Origin: Norana najaformis
Taxonomy: Eukaryota > Annelida > Clitellata > Crassiclitellata > Hormogastridae
DNA length: 64,000 nucleotides
NCBI GenBank assembly: GCA_964023275.1
Contig: OZ029916.1
Location: 14,810,607-14,874,606, forward strand
Reading direction: 5' to 3'
Shown here piece after piece: positions 1 through 12,277 of the stretch; positions within the stretch are counted from its first letter, which is position 1; the number at the start of each line of letters is the position of its first letter. The translations under genes were made by a program, and so were the position numbers. The notes under the pieces are model-generated. The model was not told where the DNA came from. It saw nothing but the letters and a program-made list of their open reading frames with translations, and searched no databases.

Positions 1-79
1 ATGGGGCAAGCGGGATTCGATCCCGCTTCCTTCCGCTCTTCGTGCCAGCGTGTTACCAATCGGCCACCGAACCGCTTAG
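1..79 (-). repeat. tRNA-derived SINE head, minus strand
   Basis: Read on the minus strand this stretch has a tRNA-like A box (GGCCGATTGGTAAC) and B box (GGGATCGAATCCC), spaced as in a pol III promoter. The ends that should form the acceptor stem do not pair well, so it is not an intact tRNA gene. I read it as the head of a SINE or a decayed tRNA pseudogene. Confidence 0.5.
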
Positions 80-105
80 CTTCAAAATTTGTAGACTACG
101 ATTAC

Positions 106-200
106 GGTAGCCGATTGATTAGATCGCTCGGCTTGTAATGCGGAGAGTACGGGTTCGAACCTCCTCTGAGACGGTTACTGTGTAGGAACCTTGAGGTAGT
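106..200 (+). repeat. tRNA-Thr-like SINE (family S1), plus strand
   Basis: A box GGTAGCCGATTGATTAGA, an anticodon-loop-like CTTGTAA (TGT, Thr) and B box GGTTCGAACC follow one another at tRNA spacing. The body (ACTGTGTAGGAACCTTGAG) recurs on the minus strand at 41385-41510 after the same tRNA-like head, and a body fragment lies at 888-912. Recurrence plus the pol III boxes support a SINE family. Confidence 0.6.
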
Positions 201-529
201 TTAAACAACGAGCGATTACCTTGCACTGCTGCCTCCTCCTCCTCCTTCTCCTCCTCCTCTCCAGTGCACTTTCCCCGACACTCCATCAACGACAGCTTCC
301 TCCTCGACAATTTATTACAGGCATCCATTGGCGCGATATAATGGGGTACATGGCTGCCTACTCACCCAAAAAACCCACAGAAAAGCGTACCCTACTAATC
401 GTATGATGCGATGAAGCAGATGCACTAGGTGACCTCTGTGTGCTTTATATACAGCAGGTTATCGGATGGGACACGAGATGCTGTCGGCGCCATCGTTGAC
501 TTACCACCCGATATCCATAATTTATGGGA

Positions 530-879
<350 letters not shown>

Positions 880-899
880 GCGAACAACAGCTGTGTAGG

Positions 900-1945
900 A
901 ACTTTGAGGCCTATAACAAACATCCACTCATCCATCCATCTATCTATTCTTCCTTTACAGCCCGGCACATGGTTGCCTGACATATAATTTCACCGGAATA
1001 ACGGTACAAGCACAGTTATGCGTAAACGGAACATTGGTCAATGGACATTGAGCTTCAGATGGCACGCAAAACCATTGACAGGAGGACATCGTGAATCAGG
1101 CTGTCCTCGTGAGAATGGCCACAACGGAGATTGGCTTATATATACCACGACAAGACATTTGAGAGGAACGAATAAACAAATGCGGAGGCAGACCGAGATA
1201 AGCAAACACGCAAACAGATATACAGACAGACAGAGAAGGTGACTGGAGAAGAGACTGATGAAGAGCAGCAGGAGACATAAATCAATGAGAGGACGATGAT
1301 ATTTACAAACAGAATTTGGCAGAGGTCCATTTTCTAAAGATCTCATGCATCACCTCATCATCTGTCGATCACTCACAAGTGCATCCGGAAGAGCCAGCAG
1401 CATCCAGAGACAGACGAATACAATAAAAGAGAGCACTGCTCAGTTGTAGCAGCACTCTGCCCCACTTATCGCCTTTCTTTCGGCCTCCAGATATTAGCGT
1501 TGCATTGAAATGACAGAATGGGCTGCGTGGGTTATTTAATGAATTCATAGTCTCATGAATTCATATGAATTGGTGGTAAATAAAACTAGCAAACAAAATA
1601 ATTAATAGCACACTTCCTTTTTAGACTGATTGCAGCAATAACTGATTAGTAATTAACAGGCCATATAATACTACAATGACTTAGAGGGGAGTAAGCCTAA
1701 TTTGACATTATAAATAACATTTTTATTGTGCAGTGACGATCTATTCTTGCAGTGATAATACCATAACGAATAACTGTAAAGAGTTTTTGTTACTTTTACA
1801 CAATTTTTGCTTCAGAATTTGCTGCATTCTATATCCAAATGATCTTACATCATGATATTTGTGATGATAAATTTTTCTTTATAATGTTCTTGATAAATAG
1901 GAAGGCCTCCTAACATAGGCCTATATAGATGCCTACATACATGAT
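900..1945. other. Non-coding stretch, nothing recognised
   Basis: Short open frames at 1018-1346 on both strands have low-complexity composition and no recognisable domain. I see no splice-flanked exon here. A fragment of the S1 SINE body lies at 888-912. Confidence 0.5.
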
Positions 1946-2165
1946 ATTATATCGATGCATGCATGCATGCATACATACATACATAGATACATGCATACAT
2001 ACATATATACATACATAGATACATGCATACATAATATTCAATCATGGATACACAGATACATAGATAGATACTTACATACATAGATACATACATAAATACA
2101 TGCATGCATGCATGCACACATAGTTACGTATACATAATATTCAGTCATGGATACATAGATACATA
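1945..2165. repeat. Compound TACA/TGCA/GATA tetranucleotide repeat
   Basis: Runs of CATA, CATG and ATAGATAC units alternate over about 220 bp. The motif ATAATATTCA with TCATGGATACA occurs twice (about 2032 and 2136), so a 100-bp block was itself duplicated. Confidence 0.85.
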
Positions 2166-2585
2166 GATAGATACCTCTGGACAAGCATGTTCGGCAATAG
2201 AGAACATTGCATAACGCTAGCAACACATTGTCTATACACTCATACACTGCACAGGCTCTACGGAAACATTTTCTATTAGTAGGCCTATATATGTCTCCTA
2301 AGATATGCACAATTCTCTTGTTTTCAATTCTGCTGCAATGACGACTCAGCTAGTTAACGCTGTAGAATTTTTTGCATAGGAATTTTTGCATATAAATAAT
2401 TCCTATAAATTCAGTTCTATAGCTTTCTGACTGTTACAGCTTACAGCTATTGGCCAACTTTTAGAAATATCATTGCAAGATTTATAATCATAATATCATG
2501 AGAATTTGTTTTATCCCAAGGATATAGGCCCTGCTGCAAAAGGTGTAAAAACTGCGCTGTAGGCTTAGGCCTACATAGGGTAGTG

Positions 2586-2655
2586 GTTTGGTAGTAGTAG
2601 TAGTGGTGGTGGTGGTAGTGGTAGTAGTAGTAGTCGTTGTCGTCGTCGTAGCGTT
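2586..2655 (+). repeat. (GTA/GTG/GTC)n trinucleotide repeat
   Basis: About 70 bp of GTA, GTG and GTC triplets followed by ATT-rich sequence. It lies about 250 bp upstream of the gene X start codon. Confidence 0.8.
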
Positions 2656-2907
2656 ATTAATATTATTACTATATCAGTTATCATTATTGTTACGAATAGG
2701 CCTTGCCTATATGAGCGCTGCAAATTTTAAAGGAATTCCCACTAATGACGGTTAATTAATGACAAACTTACGTCATCAGATAATCTCCGGCTTATTGTCA
2801 TAAACGTTCGAAATCCTCCTTCTTGCTTTCGTCTGCGCTTTGGTTAGACATATTTGAATATTCTGTGATTTCGAAGAGCTTTAAATTTGTATTCTGTTTC
2901 ATCGAAG

Positions 2908-5900
2908 ATGCTTCGTTCTCTGCTGTGCTGCCTGTGGCACCGGTCGCGACCGGAACCTCGCCCTGCAGAGGAGATTCAGGTCAGCTGAAATAACTACAAA
3001 TAACTACTTTTTACATCGAAATAACCAACTTCCATCGTTCTCGCTTGCAGGAGACGTCCGTTACAAGCTCATTACAAGCCATCAACGGTAAATTCCATTT
3101 TGATGGAACGCTTCTTCTAAGCGTGATGATGCTAACTCTATCCCAAAGGGAAGGCTTGGTGTATTTTCCACGCGTTTTGTGTAAGTCTAGCGAAAGATGG
3201 GGTAGTTTAAGCGCTTAAATTGTGTGGTCGTATTTGCATAGGACGATCTTCGAGGGTCTTTGGCTCGGAGACGGGATGTGGCGGAGAAGATCGTGGAAGA
3301 AGGCGAAGTTCGTGCCGAACTCGAGTCGACCCTGGATGGCTCGAAGGAGGAGTTCGAACGTCGAGAGGACATCGCGAAGTTGGGCCCTGGACTGGTTGAG
3401 GGCATACACGAGGAAACGTAAGTGGTAATGTGCTTATGTTGGTCTTAAATTAATTTAGCAATCTGACTTTAAAAAGCAGTGAAAAGCGATTCCGAACATT
3501 ATCTGACCTCTGAAAATACTCACACGTATTCGCACGATGGCGCTCTGTTCCTCAGTCAACTTTTATACACGTCATTAGAGGCATGGAACATGCGGTCAAA
3601 TATGTAGCCCATGCTTTACAAATTCGCAATTATTTCCTACAGCCTAGCAATAAATAACAATCTTAGCAAGCCAGTTTGGCGTGATATATTATATTAATTT
3701 ATAAGTTGCCATAAATAGGAATCTTCTTATTTTCATTACTAATGCCAGTCATTTGTACCTTTCATGCGTACCAGACGCTCTGAGACGCCAATCATCTTAG
3801 TTTTACCAAGCAAGCCAGGTGACAGTGGCTGAAGTTTGAGTGCTATAAGTAGCGTTTTTTTAGAGAATGGGAAAATGTAAACCAGTAGAAATGCGTCGAT
3901 TTTAGTGATGATGGTAGTACTTGCAGTGAGAGTCCCGATAGCTTGGCAAATGAAAAATAACCACCGTTTGAGGCATTGTTTGCTGTAGGCTGGACATGTT
4001 TGAAGACTGTGATAACTTTTGACTAAATGTAAATGTACACAGTTTTACATAGCGACCGTATGGCCTCGACCCTGCTCATTTTGCAAACCCAGTTACCTCA
4101 AAGAGTGGTTAGATGTAAGCCTATAGAGTAGAAAGGATCTAGCTAGACATTTTCAAATTGAGAAAAGTTAAAACACCAATGTTAGTTGACTTTGTAAATA
4201 AATCTGTCCTATCAGATTCGATTTGGCTTAGGCCTAATTACCATCTATCAATACGTAGTTGCACTAAAATAACGTGCCAGTCAAATACCAGAACTTTAAA
4301 CTCCAGCTTCTGGGCACTTTTTAATAAAAATGGAATGATCAGTTTTTGCTAGATAGATGGCCAGCATGTTTTAATGTTAGCTTTTTTAAGAATTAAAAAG
4401 TTAAAACAAGGATGAACATGCACTTGATGAAATCAGCAAACTCTTATTTCATTATTACAGATATGAAAATGTAAAAGTGCTATTAATTATAGCAGTTATA
4501 ATTAATATGGTATTTGTAACTAATTGCAAATTTGTATAGCATCTCTTAACTAGGAACACCTTACATGTGTTCCTTACCTGACAACACAAAACCAGTTCTT
4601 AGGGAGAAGAGGCAAAGAAAGACCAAGGAGCTTAACTTGTAGGTTGCTAGACAACCTGTGATGTGATATGATAACCTACAACATAATACACCGGAAACTT
4701 GTTATAAACCTCTTTTGGACCCATATGAAGAACCACTTTATAATGAGGTCATATTATAGCAAGTTTATTTCCTTGGTAGAACTAATTCTGGGATCCACAT
4801 CCTTGACCATGTTATATTAAAATGTGTTATAATGAAGCATGTTGTAATGTAAATGTACATGATGTTTATATAGCAACTGTATGGCCTTGACCCTGCTCAT
4901 TTTTCAGTGAATTGATCGGTTTGAATGAGTCTTTAGTGTAGATATGATCCCTCAGAGTTTATAAATTAAAGTTGGAGCAAAATTGAAATATGTTTGACTG
5001 CTCGCTGTTCCTCACTGAAATGCACAAATGTCTGCATTCTTGTTATTTGTTGGTTTTGTGTTTCTAGCTCTCTGCCTACATTTTACCACATGATGTTTCT
5101 AATCTATTGCTCAATAAATTTGAAACATGTTCATTGTAGATGCAGTAGAAGATTTTAAAAATATATTGTTAAGATGTTATATGTAAATTAATGTTGTGTG
5201 CTTGTGTGCCTTTGCAGATGTCAGAAATGCTGGACTGGTGAAGAGTATCCTAGGTATGGACCTTCTCCGGCTGATGTCTCCTTGGCTTTGGAATCTCAGC
5301 ATCGTTTGATCGTCAGACGTGGGAGCCTGGAAGTAGTGCATCAGAAAGTCTGCAGTCTTCAGGATGAATTCGCTGAGGCTGTGAAGCGTGGGAGCCCAGA
5401 TCTGCACTTTGGTCGTGAACAGCTGGATGCCGAAGTGTTCTTGCCTCCTGAGCCTCTGAAGATGATTGACCAAGTGCATTGCAACACTGCATCTGCGTCT
5501 GTTAAGCCAAACGTCATTGACTGGGATGCCAAGATGGAGGCGGCTCGTCAGAAGTTCAGAGCATCGAGCGCCCATGTTCGCCAGGCTATGGAAGAGTTTG
5601 ACCGCCGTTTGATTGAACCAATGAAGGAGAGATGTCCGTACTTTGGCGTGCCTCCACCGGTCTCTGACCGTCAAGATGAAGAGGTCGAGACCCAGTTCCA
5701 AGTGCCTCCGCGGCTAGGCGATGCTCGTGACACGGTGCTCCTAGGCTTAGTTTTTCCAGATGCGGTTACTCCAGTGGAATATTGTGCAGCATGGCTTTCT
5801 ACTCTTGCATCTGCTGGACATCCCTTGCAGTCCATTTCTCTTCTCACGTTGTTGAACTCTGCGACTGGATCTGTTTCACTTCCAGCAGCAGTCGATCGTG

Positions 5901-6085
5901 CATCTGAGCAGAATGGGATCCGTGGACATGCCAGGCTGGAAACGGCTCGTCAGAGGGCTCGAGCAGCTGGCTTGCATGTACGCTATTCATTCAGGCGATT
6001 CAGCCAGGAACTGCGGGCACTGGGAGCTGGGAGTCGGAGGCGACGAACTTCACTTCGTACCCGTCAACAGCCAGACTCTGCTTGA
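2908..6085 (+). CDS. Gene X: unrecognised 371-aa protein, three exons
   Basis: Proposed exons are 2908-2979, 3242-3417 and 5218-6085. Exon 1 starts MLRSLLCCLW and ends in phase 0 before GTCAGC. Exon 2 begins DDLRGSLARRRDV after a TTTGCATAG acceptor and ends in phase 2 before GTAAGT. Exon 3 completes a Thr codon, continues CQKCWTGEEYPRYGPSP, and stops at TGA 6083-6085; total 1116 nt. Exon 2 product is charged and probably helical. In exon 3, DWDAKMEAARQKFRASSAHV and a later ARLETARQRARAAGLHV align, so the protein holds an old internal duplication, also visible in the DNA (5518-5600 and 5918-6000). I recognise no family and assign no function. The last 30 residues are Arg-rich, and the +2 frame looks as protein-like there, so a late frameshift is possible. 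Confidence 0.55.
3418..5217 (+). other. Gene X intron 2 with two family R repeats
   Basis: This 1.8-kb intron has a GTAAGTGG donor and a pyrimidine-rich TTTGCAG acceptor. Copies of dispersed repeat R lie at about 4020-4110 and 4845-4935, both plus oriented. I see no other exon in it. Confidence 0.5.
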
Positions 6086-6285
6086 GTGGTGCTGTCGCTG
6101 ACATCGGAACTGATGCTGGATCAGATTTGGTCTGTGAGAACATTCAAGAACATCGTGCTGAGAGAACCTGGCACATGGATCGTCAGCCATTATATCCAAG
6201 AGCTAACACCCGAAACATCATTCGTTTGCTGTTGGCTTGGTCACGGAAAGATGAACTGTGTTCCGCAACAGAAGGACTTCAACAT

Positions 6286-6459
6286 CATTCCTTCGAAAGT
6301 GGTGTCACGTCGTTTTGGTGGAGATGAGATCCTGCTGCCTTCCTTCTGCTTCCATGCTTCCTTCCTAGCCGTCATTCCTTCTGAAGTGGTGGCACATCAT
6401 TTTGGTGAAGACGAGATCCTGTTACCATCTTTCTGCTTCCCTCCTTCCTTCCTAGCCAG
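6286..6459 (+). repeat. Two tandem copies of an 87-bp unit
   Basis: The unit starting CATTCCTTCGAAAGTGGTG at 6286 repeats at 6373 with about 80% identity, both ending CTTCCTTCCTAGCC. It lies just after the gene X stop, probably in the 3' UTR. An AATAAA at about 6885 could be the poly(A) signal. Confidence 0.8.
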
Positions 6460-6463
6460 TTAA

Positions 6464-8830
6464 GTAAATATGTCACTGTGTAATACATTTTATATACATC
6501 TGTAGCTGGAGGTTGCTGGTATCTAAGAACAGAGGCTTCGGTCAGTGGTGCTCCTGACCACATTGCAACATTGGCACCTTGTGTGTTCACAGCTTGCCCA
6601 AAGCTGCAATGCCATCTGCAAGAAGTTAGGACTTGTGCTGAAGTGAAATTGACTCCTTCAGACCTTGTGCATTTAGTTGGACTCTGTCTGTCTGTTCTGT
6701 AATATTTTGGTTATCAACTAATGGCGTTCTGTAGATAACGGACCTGAAGCCCACAAAGACCTGCTGGTCTAAATGCACCTACTGACTTCTATAGTTTCAG
6801 CATAAATTAAGGTGACCAAACATTTGTTATGCTCACATTTGCCACCATTTTAAAAAATTTGCTGTGCACATTTAGAGGAAGTGAATAAATGACAGCTGCT
6901 TATCACAACTATAACATAATCTCATTTAATCTGTTCTCTTTTCACTCCATCCGTCTTCCTCCTTCCACTTTCACACAATCTAATCTTATCTGCTTTTTCC
7001 TTTACACAGCATCCACCCTCTGTCTTATTCCACTTTTACATGATCGCCTTGTATCTGTTCTCTCCATATCATGCAATCCAATCATCTTTCACCATAACAA
7101 TCTCTTTTAATCTGCTTTTTAAGTTCCCTAGTAGATGTAAAATAGCTGTTTGAAAGCACCCAGGTGACCACGCACATCTTCCAGGTCATCACTGTGTCAA
7201 TCTGTATATTCTCTAATATTAAAGTGGCCACTCCCTTACATTTGGCCTTGGTAGCTTGACCTTTCTTTACTATATTTTGACTGCCAAGCCTCATAACTTT
7301 ATTCTTTAAGATAGGCAGCAGCTTCTTTAGTTGAAGCACTGTGTACAATCAGTTTTCTGAGCAACTTTTTTGCAAGAAATCTACTCAAACATGACTTACA
7401 AATTGTCTTTGATAAATTTCTGCTGTCTTCTTCTTCTTCTTCTAGATGCAGACTGACTAGCTTAACTAAGGCGCAAGGCCTCAGTGAACAGGTTTGCCAA
7501 CGCCCGCATCGGCGTTCTCAGCATGCTTTCTTGTTTCAACCCTGAGGAGTCCACCCCACAGTCCATCCCACCAGGTGCGAGGCCCGGCATGCAAGTTTGC
7601 CAAGCCCTAATCCGAATCCTTAGGATGTTTTCTCATTTTAGACTTTGAAGAGGCTGCCTGATGGGCACATGGGCGCCTTCTCACAAGCATGCATGTGGTT
7701 GCCAGTGCTCACAGCAGCATCCTCAGCATGCTTTCATTTCAACCATGAGGATTTTCGCCCCAACTCGTACAGTTTCACCATATTACCAGGCGCAGGACCC
7801 CAAACACAGAGGCTTATCCATGCCCACATCAGTCTTCTCAACATGCTTTCTTATTGAAAACCACCTCAAACTGCTGTTTTACATCTACTTCTCTCTATCT
7901 CATATTTTCATACAATCTCTTGTTCCCTGTTCTTTTCTATTGACACAGTAACCTCCATTTTTTGTGCACTGACTTCTACACAATCTCTTTCTTTCTCAGT
8001 TGTTTCACATTGCTTCTTTTTTTTTTTGTTTTGTTTCACTTCTTCTTCTCAAGGAAGGTCTCTCTTTTCTTGTTCTCTGTATTAGCACACATCAGGATAT
8101 TCAAATCGTAACATCTGAACTTCTGACACAAATGCATTGATAGTTGCTGGGTCTGTATTGTTCCATCTGTAAAATGCACCATCCATTGATTCTTTCCTTG
8201 TGGGTTTTACACTAAATCTGATTATGTTTATGGTACACTAGGATTTGAACCTAGGACAGTAGGACAGAGTGGGTGAGAGCACTTTGGACCACAGAGAACA
8301 CCTTGGAAATAAGTTTTTTTGTGACTTGAGAGAATTCAAAGTGGCAGTGGAGCTACTCGGTTTCTGTGTGTTGCTTATGTTGCCGTTGTGTCGATGGTGC
8401 GACTCTCGTTTGTGGATTCCGTCTGCAACCGGTGAGTTCTGCAAGGATCGAGAAGATCAACATCAACAGCGATCGACAGCGATCGACAGACAGCGCTTCT
8501 CACTGATGGAAGCAAAGACCCAGCTACTTGCAATGCATTTGTGTCAAAAGTGTTATGATTGCAGTGTTATTATGATTGGAAGACTTGAGGAGTGTTTTTG
8601 GAGAAGCAGAGAAAGCAGAAATGTAGAGCTGTTGAGGAGTAGAAAACTGAGTTTGGGTTATCTAGAAATAAAACTGAGGAAAGATAGAGAAAGAAGGTGA
8701 CTGTGTGAAGTGAATTAACAAAAACATGGATGTGATTGTGTGAAAGGGATGAACAGAAAAGAGAAGATTGTAAGAAACTTGAAGAAGGTAGAGGGTGAAA
8801 TGCATGTAAGGGAAAGAACAGATAAGAGAT
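6464..8830. other. Intergenic DNA with diverged repeats at 7440-7860
   Basis: No exon is recognised. Between 7440 and 7860 a block with the core CTCAGCATGCTTTC followed by a TTCAACC-like stretch recurs three times (about 7515, 7722 and 7832), decayed and unevenly spaced. A B-box-like GGATTTGAACCTAGGAC at about 8242 (minus) hints at another tRNA-derived fragment. The open frame 8269-8700 (143 aa) has no recognisable features and is probably chance. Confidence 0.4.
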
Positions 8831-8832
8831 TA

Positions 8833-9741
8833 TAGGCTCAATCCATGTGAAATCATCAAATATGTGAAATACCTTGTAAGCGACATATCTCAGATTTGGC
8901 TGTAATTTTGCTGTTTTGTAGTATGGTATGTTTATACATCATATTGAAATTATCAGAAGCCTATCACCATGTATCTGCTTTGCATGGAGGGGGTATGAGA
9001 CACTTGCAACATGTTTGAACTTAGTGACTTGTTCAGAGGCCAGTATCTCAAGAACAGGTGCACATAGGCTTGTAAAATTTGGTGATTTTGTACAAATTTT
9101 TGTATACTTTCTGATTCAGTAAATCATTCTGAATTGAAACAAAGAGTTTCCCACTAATATGGGTGTGAAATAGGCCAAAAAATCAGTCGCTAGTTTAAAA
9201 TTGATATATTCATGGCATTGTAGCAGTGAACACTACAAGGACTATTGCAAATATTTTACATTTCTGTTATCTGCATATAGTTCACTCTCTATGTGACAAA
9301 TCTTAACCGTTTTACTCTCTGTCTTCATGGTGATATGAGTCTTCGAAGTTGATCTGTCCCTTAGAGTACCTCGTCTTCGGCTGCAGGTATGGGCATGTGG
9401 GACAATAGATAGAACAATGCGTTTGACTTAATTTGTAGAGCATGAACAGACCTTTCCAGTGATATATGATTTGTTTGGTGCATCTGAATCCTTCACATGA
9501 TTCTAAGTGGTCAAAATAATGATATTTGAACACTCACGAATGACATATTGCAGTATTTTCTACTTAGAAATCGAATTAGAAATTAGAAATAAAGTATTTT
9601 TATTAATTTCATTTCTTTTGAAAATTTCAATATGATGTATAAACATACCATACTACAAAACAGCAAAATTACAGACAAATCTGAGATATGTCACTTACAA
9701 GGTATTTCACATATTTGATGATTTCACATGGACTGACCCTA
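8833..9741. mobile_element. 909-bp DNA transposon-like element with 119-bp inverted repeats
   Basis: The arms 8833-8951 and 9623-9741 are inverted copies matching at about 115 of 119 positions with no gaps. The outer ends read TAGGCTCAATCCATG and, reverse complemented, TAGGGTCAGTCCATG. A TA dinucleotide flanks each end (8831-8832 and 9742-9743), consistent with a TA target duplication. The 671-bp interior has only short open frames, so the element appears non-autonomous. The TA duplication suggests the Tc1/mariner superfamily or another TA-targeting group; the superfamily is unassigned. Confidence 0.75.
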
Positions 9742-10272
9742 TATGAAAGTGAGAAAATTTAGAGATGACACTGGATGAAAGTGTAAGTACCGATAAGAGA
9801 AGACTAAAAGAAAGAGGAGGAGCCATATGAAATTGGATGAACCGATAGAGAATGGATGGGACCAGAGGAACAACTAAGTTGAAGATGTGAGGTGTGAATA
9901 TTTTATGCAAATGCACAGATGATGGGAATTGTGGGATCTGAGGAGGGCTTTATGTTAGGATTGTTTTTTTTCTTTTGGTGTGTGTTGGATATGGCCTTCT
10001 CAGCCTGTGCCTGAAGATGCTTTCACTACCTGTTCCTGTCCTGTAGGTTTCAATAAGCAGTTGCTTTTTCCAGTTGGTTTAGAATGTTAGCCTTTTTGCT
10101 GAAGATCTATCAACATAACTCTCTGTTTAGATAAAGACCCAGTGGCTGTAATGGTAATCTTGTAATGTCCATAGGTCATAATAGAGGTATCAGTCAATGG
10201 CAGATTGGATACTGGTATACTTCTGATAGGGTGGCATTTATAATTTGGAAAATCATACTTTGTGATGGAGCA
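9742..10272. other. Non-coding stretch
   Basis: Purine-rich DNA to about 9850, then ordinary AT-rich sequence. No exon, RNA or repeat recognised. Confidence 0.4.
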
Positions 10273-10362
10273 CCAGTGACTTCTGTATTGCCAGTGACTT
10301 CTGTATTGCCAGTGACTTCTGTATTGCCAGTGACTTCTGTATTGCCAGTGACTTCTGTATTG
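10273..10362 (+). repeat. 18-bp minisatellite, five identical units
   Basis: Five perfect copies of CCAGTGACTTCTGTATTG run head to tail, followed by a degenerate sixth unit (CCAATGATTTTTATAG). The unit length is a multiple of three, so all frames stay open through it; no gene is implied. Confidence 0.95.
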
Positions 10363-12277
10363 CCAATGATTTTTATAGCTTTAATGACCATTTTTACATT
10401 TATTTTACTTGCACTTTGCTTTCTGAAGTTCTGTAGTGCCTTGTCTTTTTAAACATCTGCAGCGAATAGGTATGCACCGATGCTGACTTAGCCAGATGCT
10501 AGTGTGTCCCATCCATATTTCTGGCTTACTGTGAACATACTGTTTGTCTTCTTAGATATATCTGTATCCTTTTGTCTCTCTACGTGTCTAATGCAGGTTC
10601 TCATCTTCCCCAAAACCACCAGTAAAATTGGTTGGTGTTACCACTGGGATTTGAACTTAGTGTCTTCATGCTTGGTTTGCCATTGACTTGTGTGAACTCT
10701 TGCATTATATGGCTGATGTGATATTAGTCCAGGTTCTCATAGGGTGAGCAGAGTGAGTGGGTCAGGATTGCCTTGTTTCGTCCGTTGTCAGTGATGGTAG
10801 TTGAGTTGTGGATACGTGTATTATGGACTGTTTGTAAACAGTGAGTTGATTTTTATGCATTTTGCAGGGACTACTTGTTTTAGGTGTAGCTTAGCTACAG
10901 ACTCACTTGAGCGTTGAATATTTATTTAAGGACTCACTTGAGCGTTGAATATGAAAAGACAGTTGCGAAATACTTGTGTGGGAAAGGTGATGACCAAATG
11001 CATCACTTCTTCTCTTCATTGTTTTTGAATGCATTTGGGTAGGTCAGTCGTCTACAGCTTCTGAGGCCATTTCATTTATTTTATATTTATATATATTTTC
11101 AAGGGGGTGTAGTCTTCTAGTCTGTAGTTTGTATCCTAGTTTCCTGTCCTTGTTTTTTGCTGTGTAAGCTTTAGTAATGCTTATTATCTTATTTCTTTCT
11201 GCACGTAAGATTTCTTGTCTTACTTATGTGTTTGTATCCATAGGCCTTCATGCCCACATATCTGCATATGCCTTCCCTTCATTTCCCTGAACTAAGTCTC
11301 CTTCAGTCTCATCTTTCTATCCATATTGGTTCCTTTTTCTTTGTCTTTTTATATGTGTCTGTTACTTTCTTTTTGAATTCTTTGTGACTTTCTGCCCTGG
11401 GGCTTGTCCAGGAGTCCGGCAGTGCCATTTTCTATTTCTAGACCCTTGTCTTTTGTTTGTCATAGTGTTTTATATTCTACCAACTATCTCTTTCAATGCC
11501 TTTCTTATTAGTGGAAAATTTTAAAAGTTCAAAGTTTCTCAAAATTTAGGACTTTATGAAATTGGAAATTTGGGGCTGCTCATGATGATAATGATGATGA
11601 AATTTGAATTAGGGCTTCAAGGCTTGCGATGGCTGAACTACGGAGACCGTTGCCAACACCTCCTCGTGGTGGTCTCTGGGCGTGCAGTTAAAGCCATCAG
11701 TTAACTGCATGGCAAAGATTGGCAGTATAATACAGATAGGCTTTGTATCTTAGTGTGCTTTGTTACTTTGCTACTCTGCAAACTGCTATGTCAGTGTGAA
11801 TTTGGTGAAGCTGTTATTACCATTTTTTGTTGTAATTTAATCTTTATCAGTCTACCACTGGACTGCTAAAACCTTCAAGAGAAAACATATTCTTTTGAGA
11901 AAAGTTTTGATAATTTTATAGGCCTACACTTGATTTATGATATGCTGCATATATATATTATATATCTACCCTATATATATATATATATATATTTATATAG
12001 GCCAGCATAGTGAGTACCTGTGATTAGTTTAGCAGTGTTATAGGAATTTACTATTACAACTGCTAATTGTTTTGTGGTGTCTTGGCCATTCATATGAGAC
12101 TAACTGCTTGGCAGTTGGTCAAATTTTCAAGAATTCATAGCAAAGATGCATTCCTTGTGTGGCCCAAATGCATACCAAGTACCTGTATACTTGCCAGTGG
12201 GCTCAGGAACTCAGGGCCAGTTTACATAAATACAGAAAGAATGTAATACAAATTGATGTAAAACTCTGACATTTTTC
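10363..12277. other. Non-coding stretch with a (TA)n tract
   Basis: No exon is recognised. A (TA)n tract lies at about 11948-11995. A direct repeat GGACTCACTTGAGCGTTGAATAT-like occurs twice near 10900 and 10930. A tRNA B-box-like sequence lies on the minus strand near 10650. Confidence 0.4.

Noticed and set aside
1..79. Intact tRNA gene
   Set aside because: A and B boxes are present but the acceptor ends do not pair; better read as a SINE head or pseudogene.
3051..3087. A 37-nt internal exon of gene X
   Set aside because: It has good AG and GT ends, but including it throws the next exon into a frame with a stop; skipping it joins exons 1 and 3242-3417 in frame.
8269..8700. 143-codon open frame as a gene
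   Set aside because: No domain or signal peptide and odd composition (Cys, Arg and Leu rich). It starts beside a tRNA-like fragment and has no splice context.
10273..10362. CRISPR array
   Set aside because: Direct head-to-tail units without spacers, in an animal genome; it is a minisatellite.
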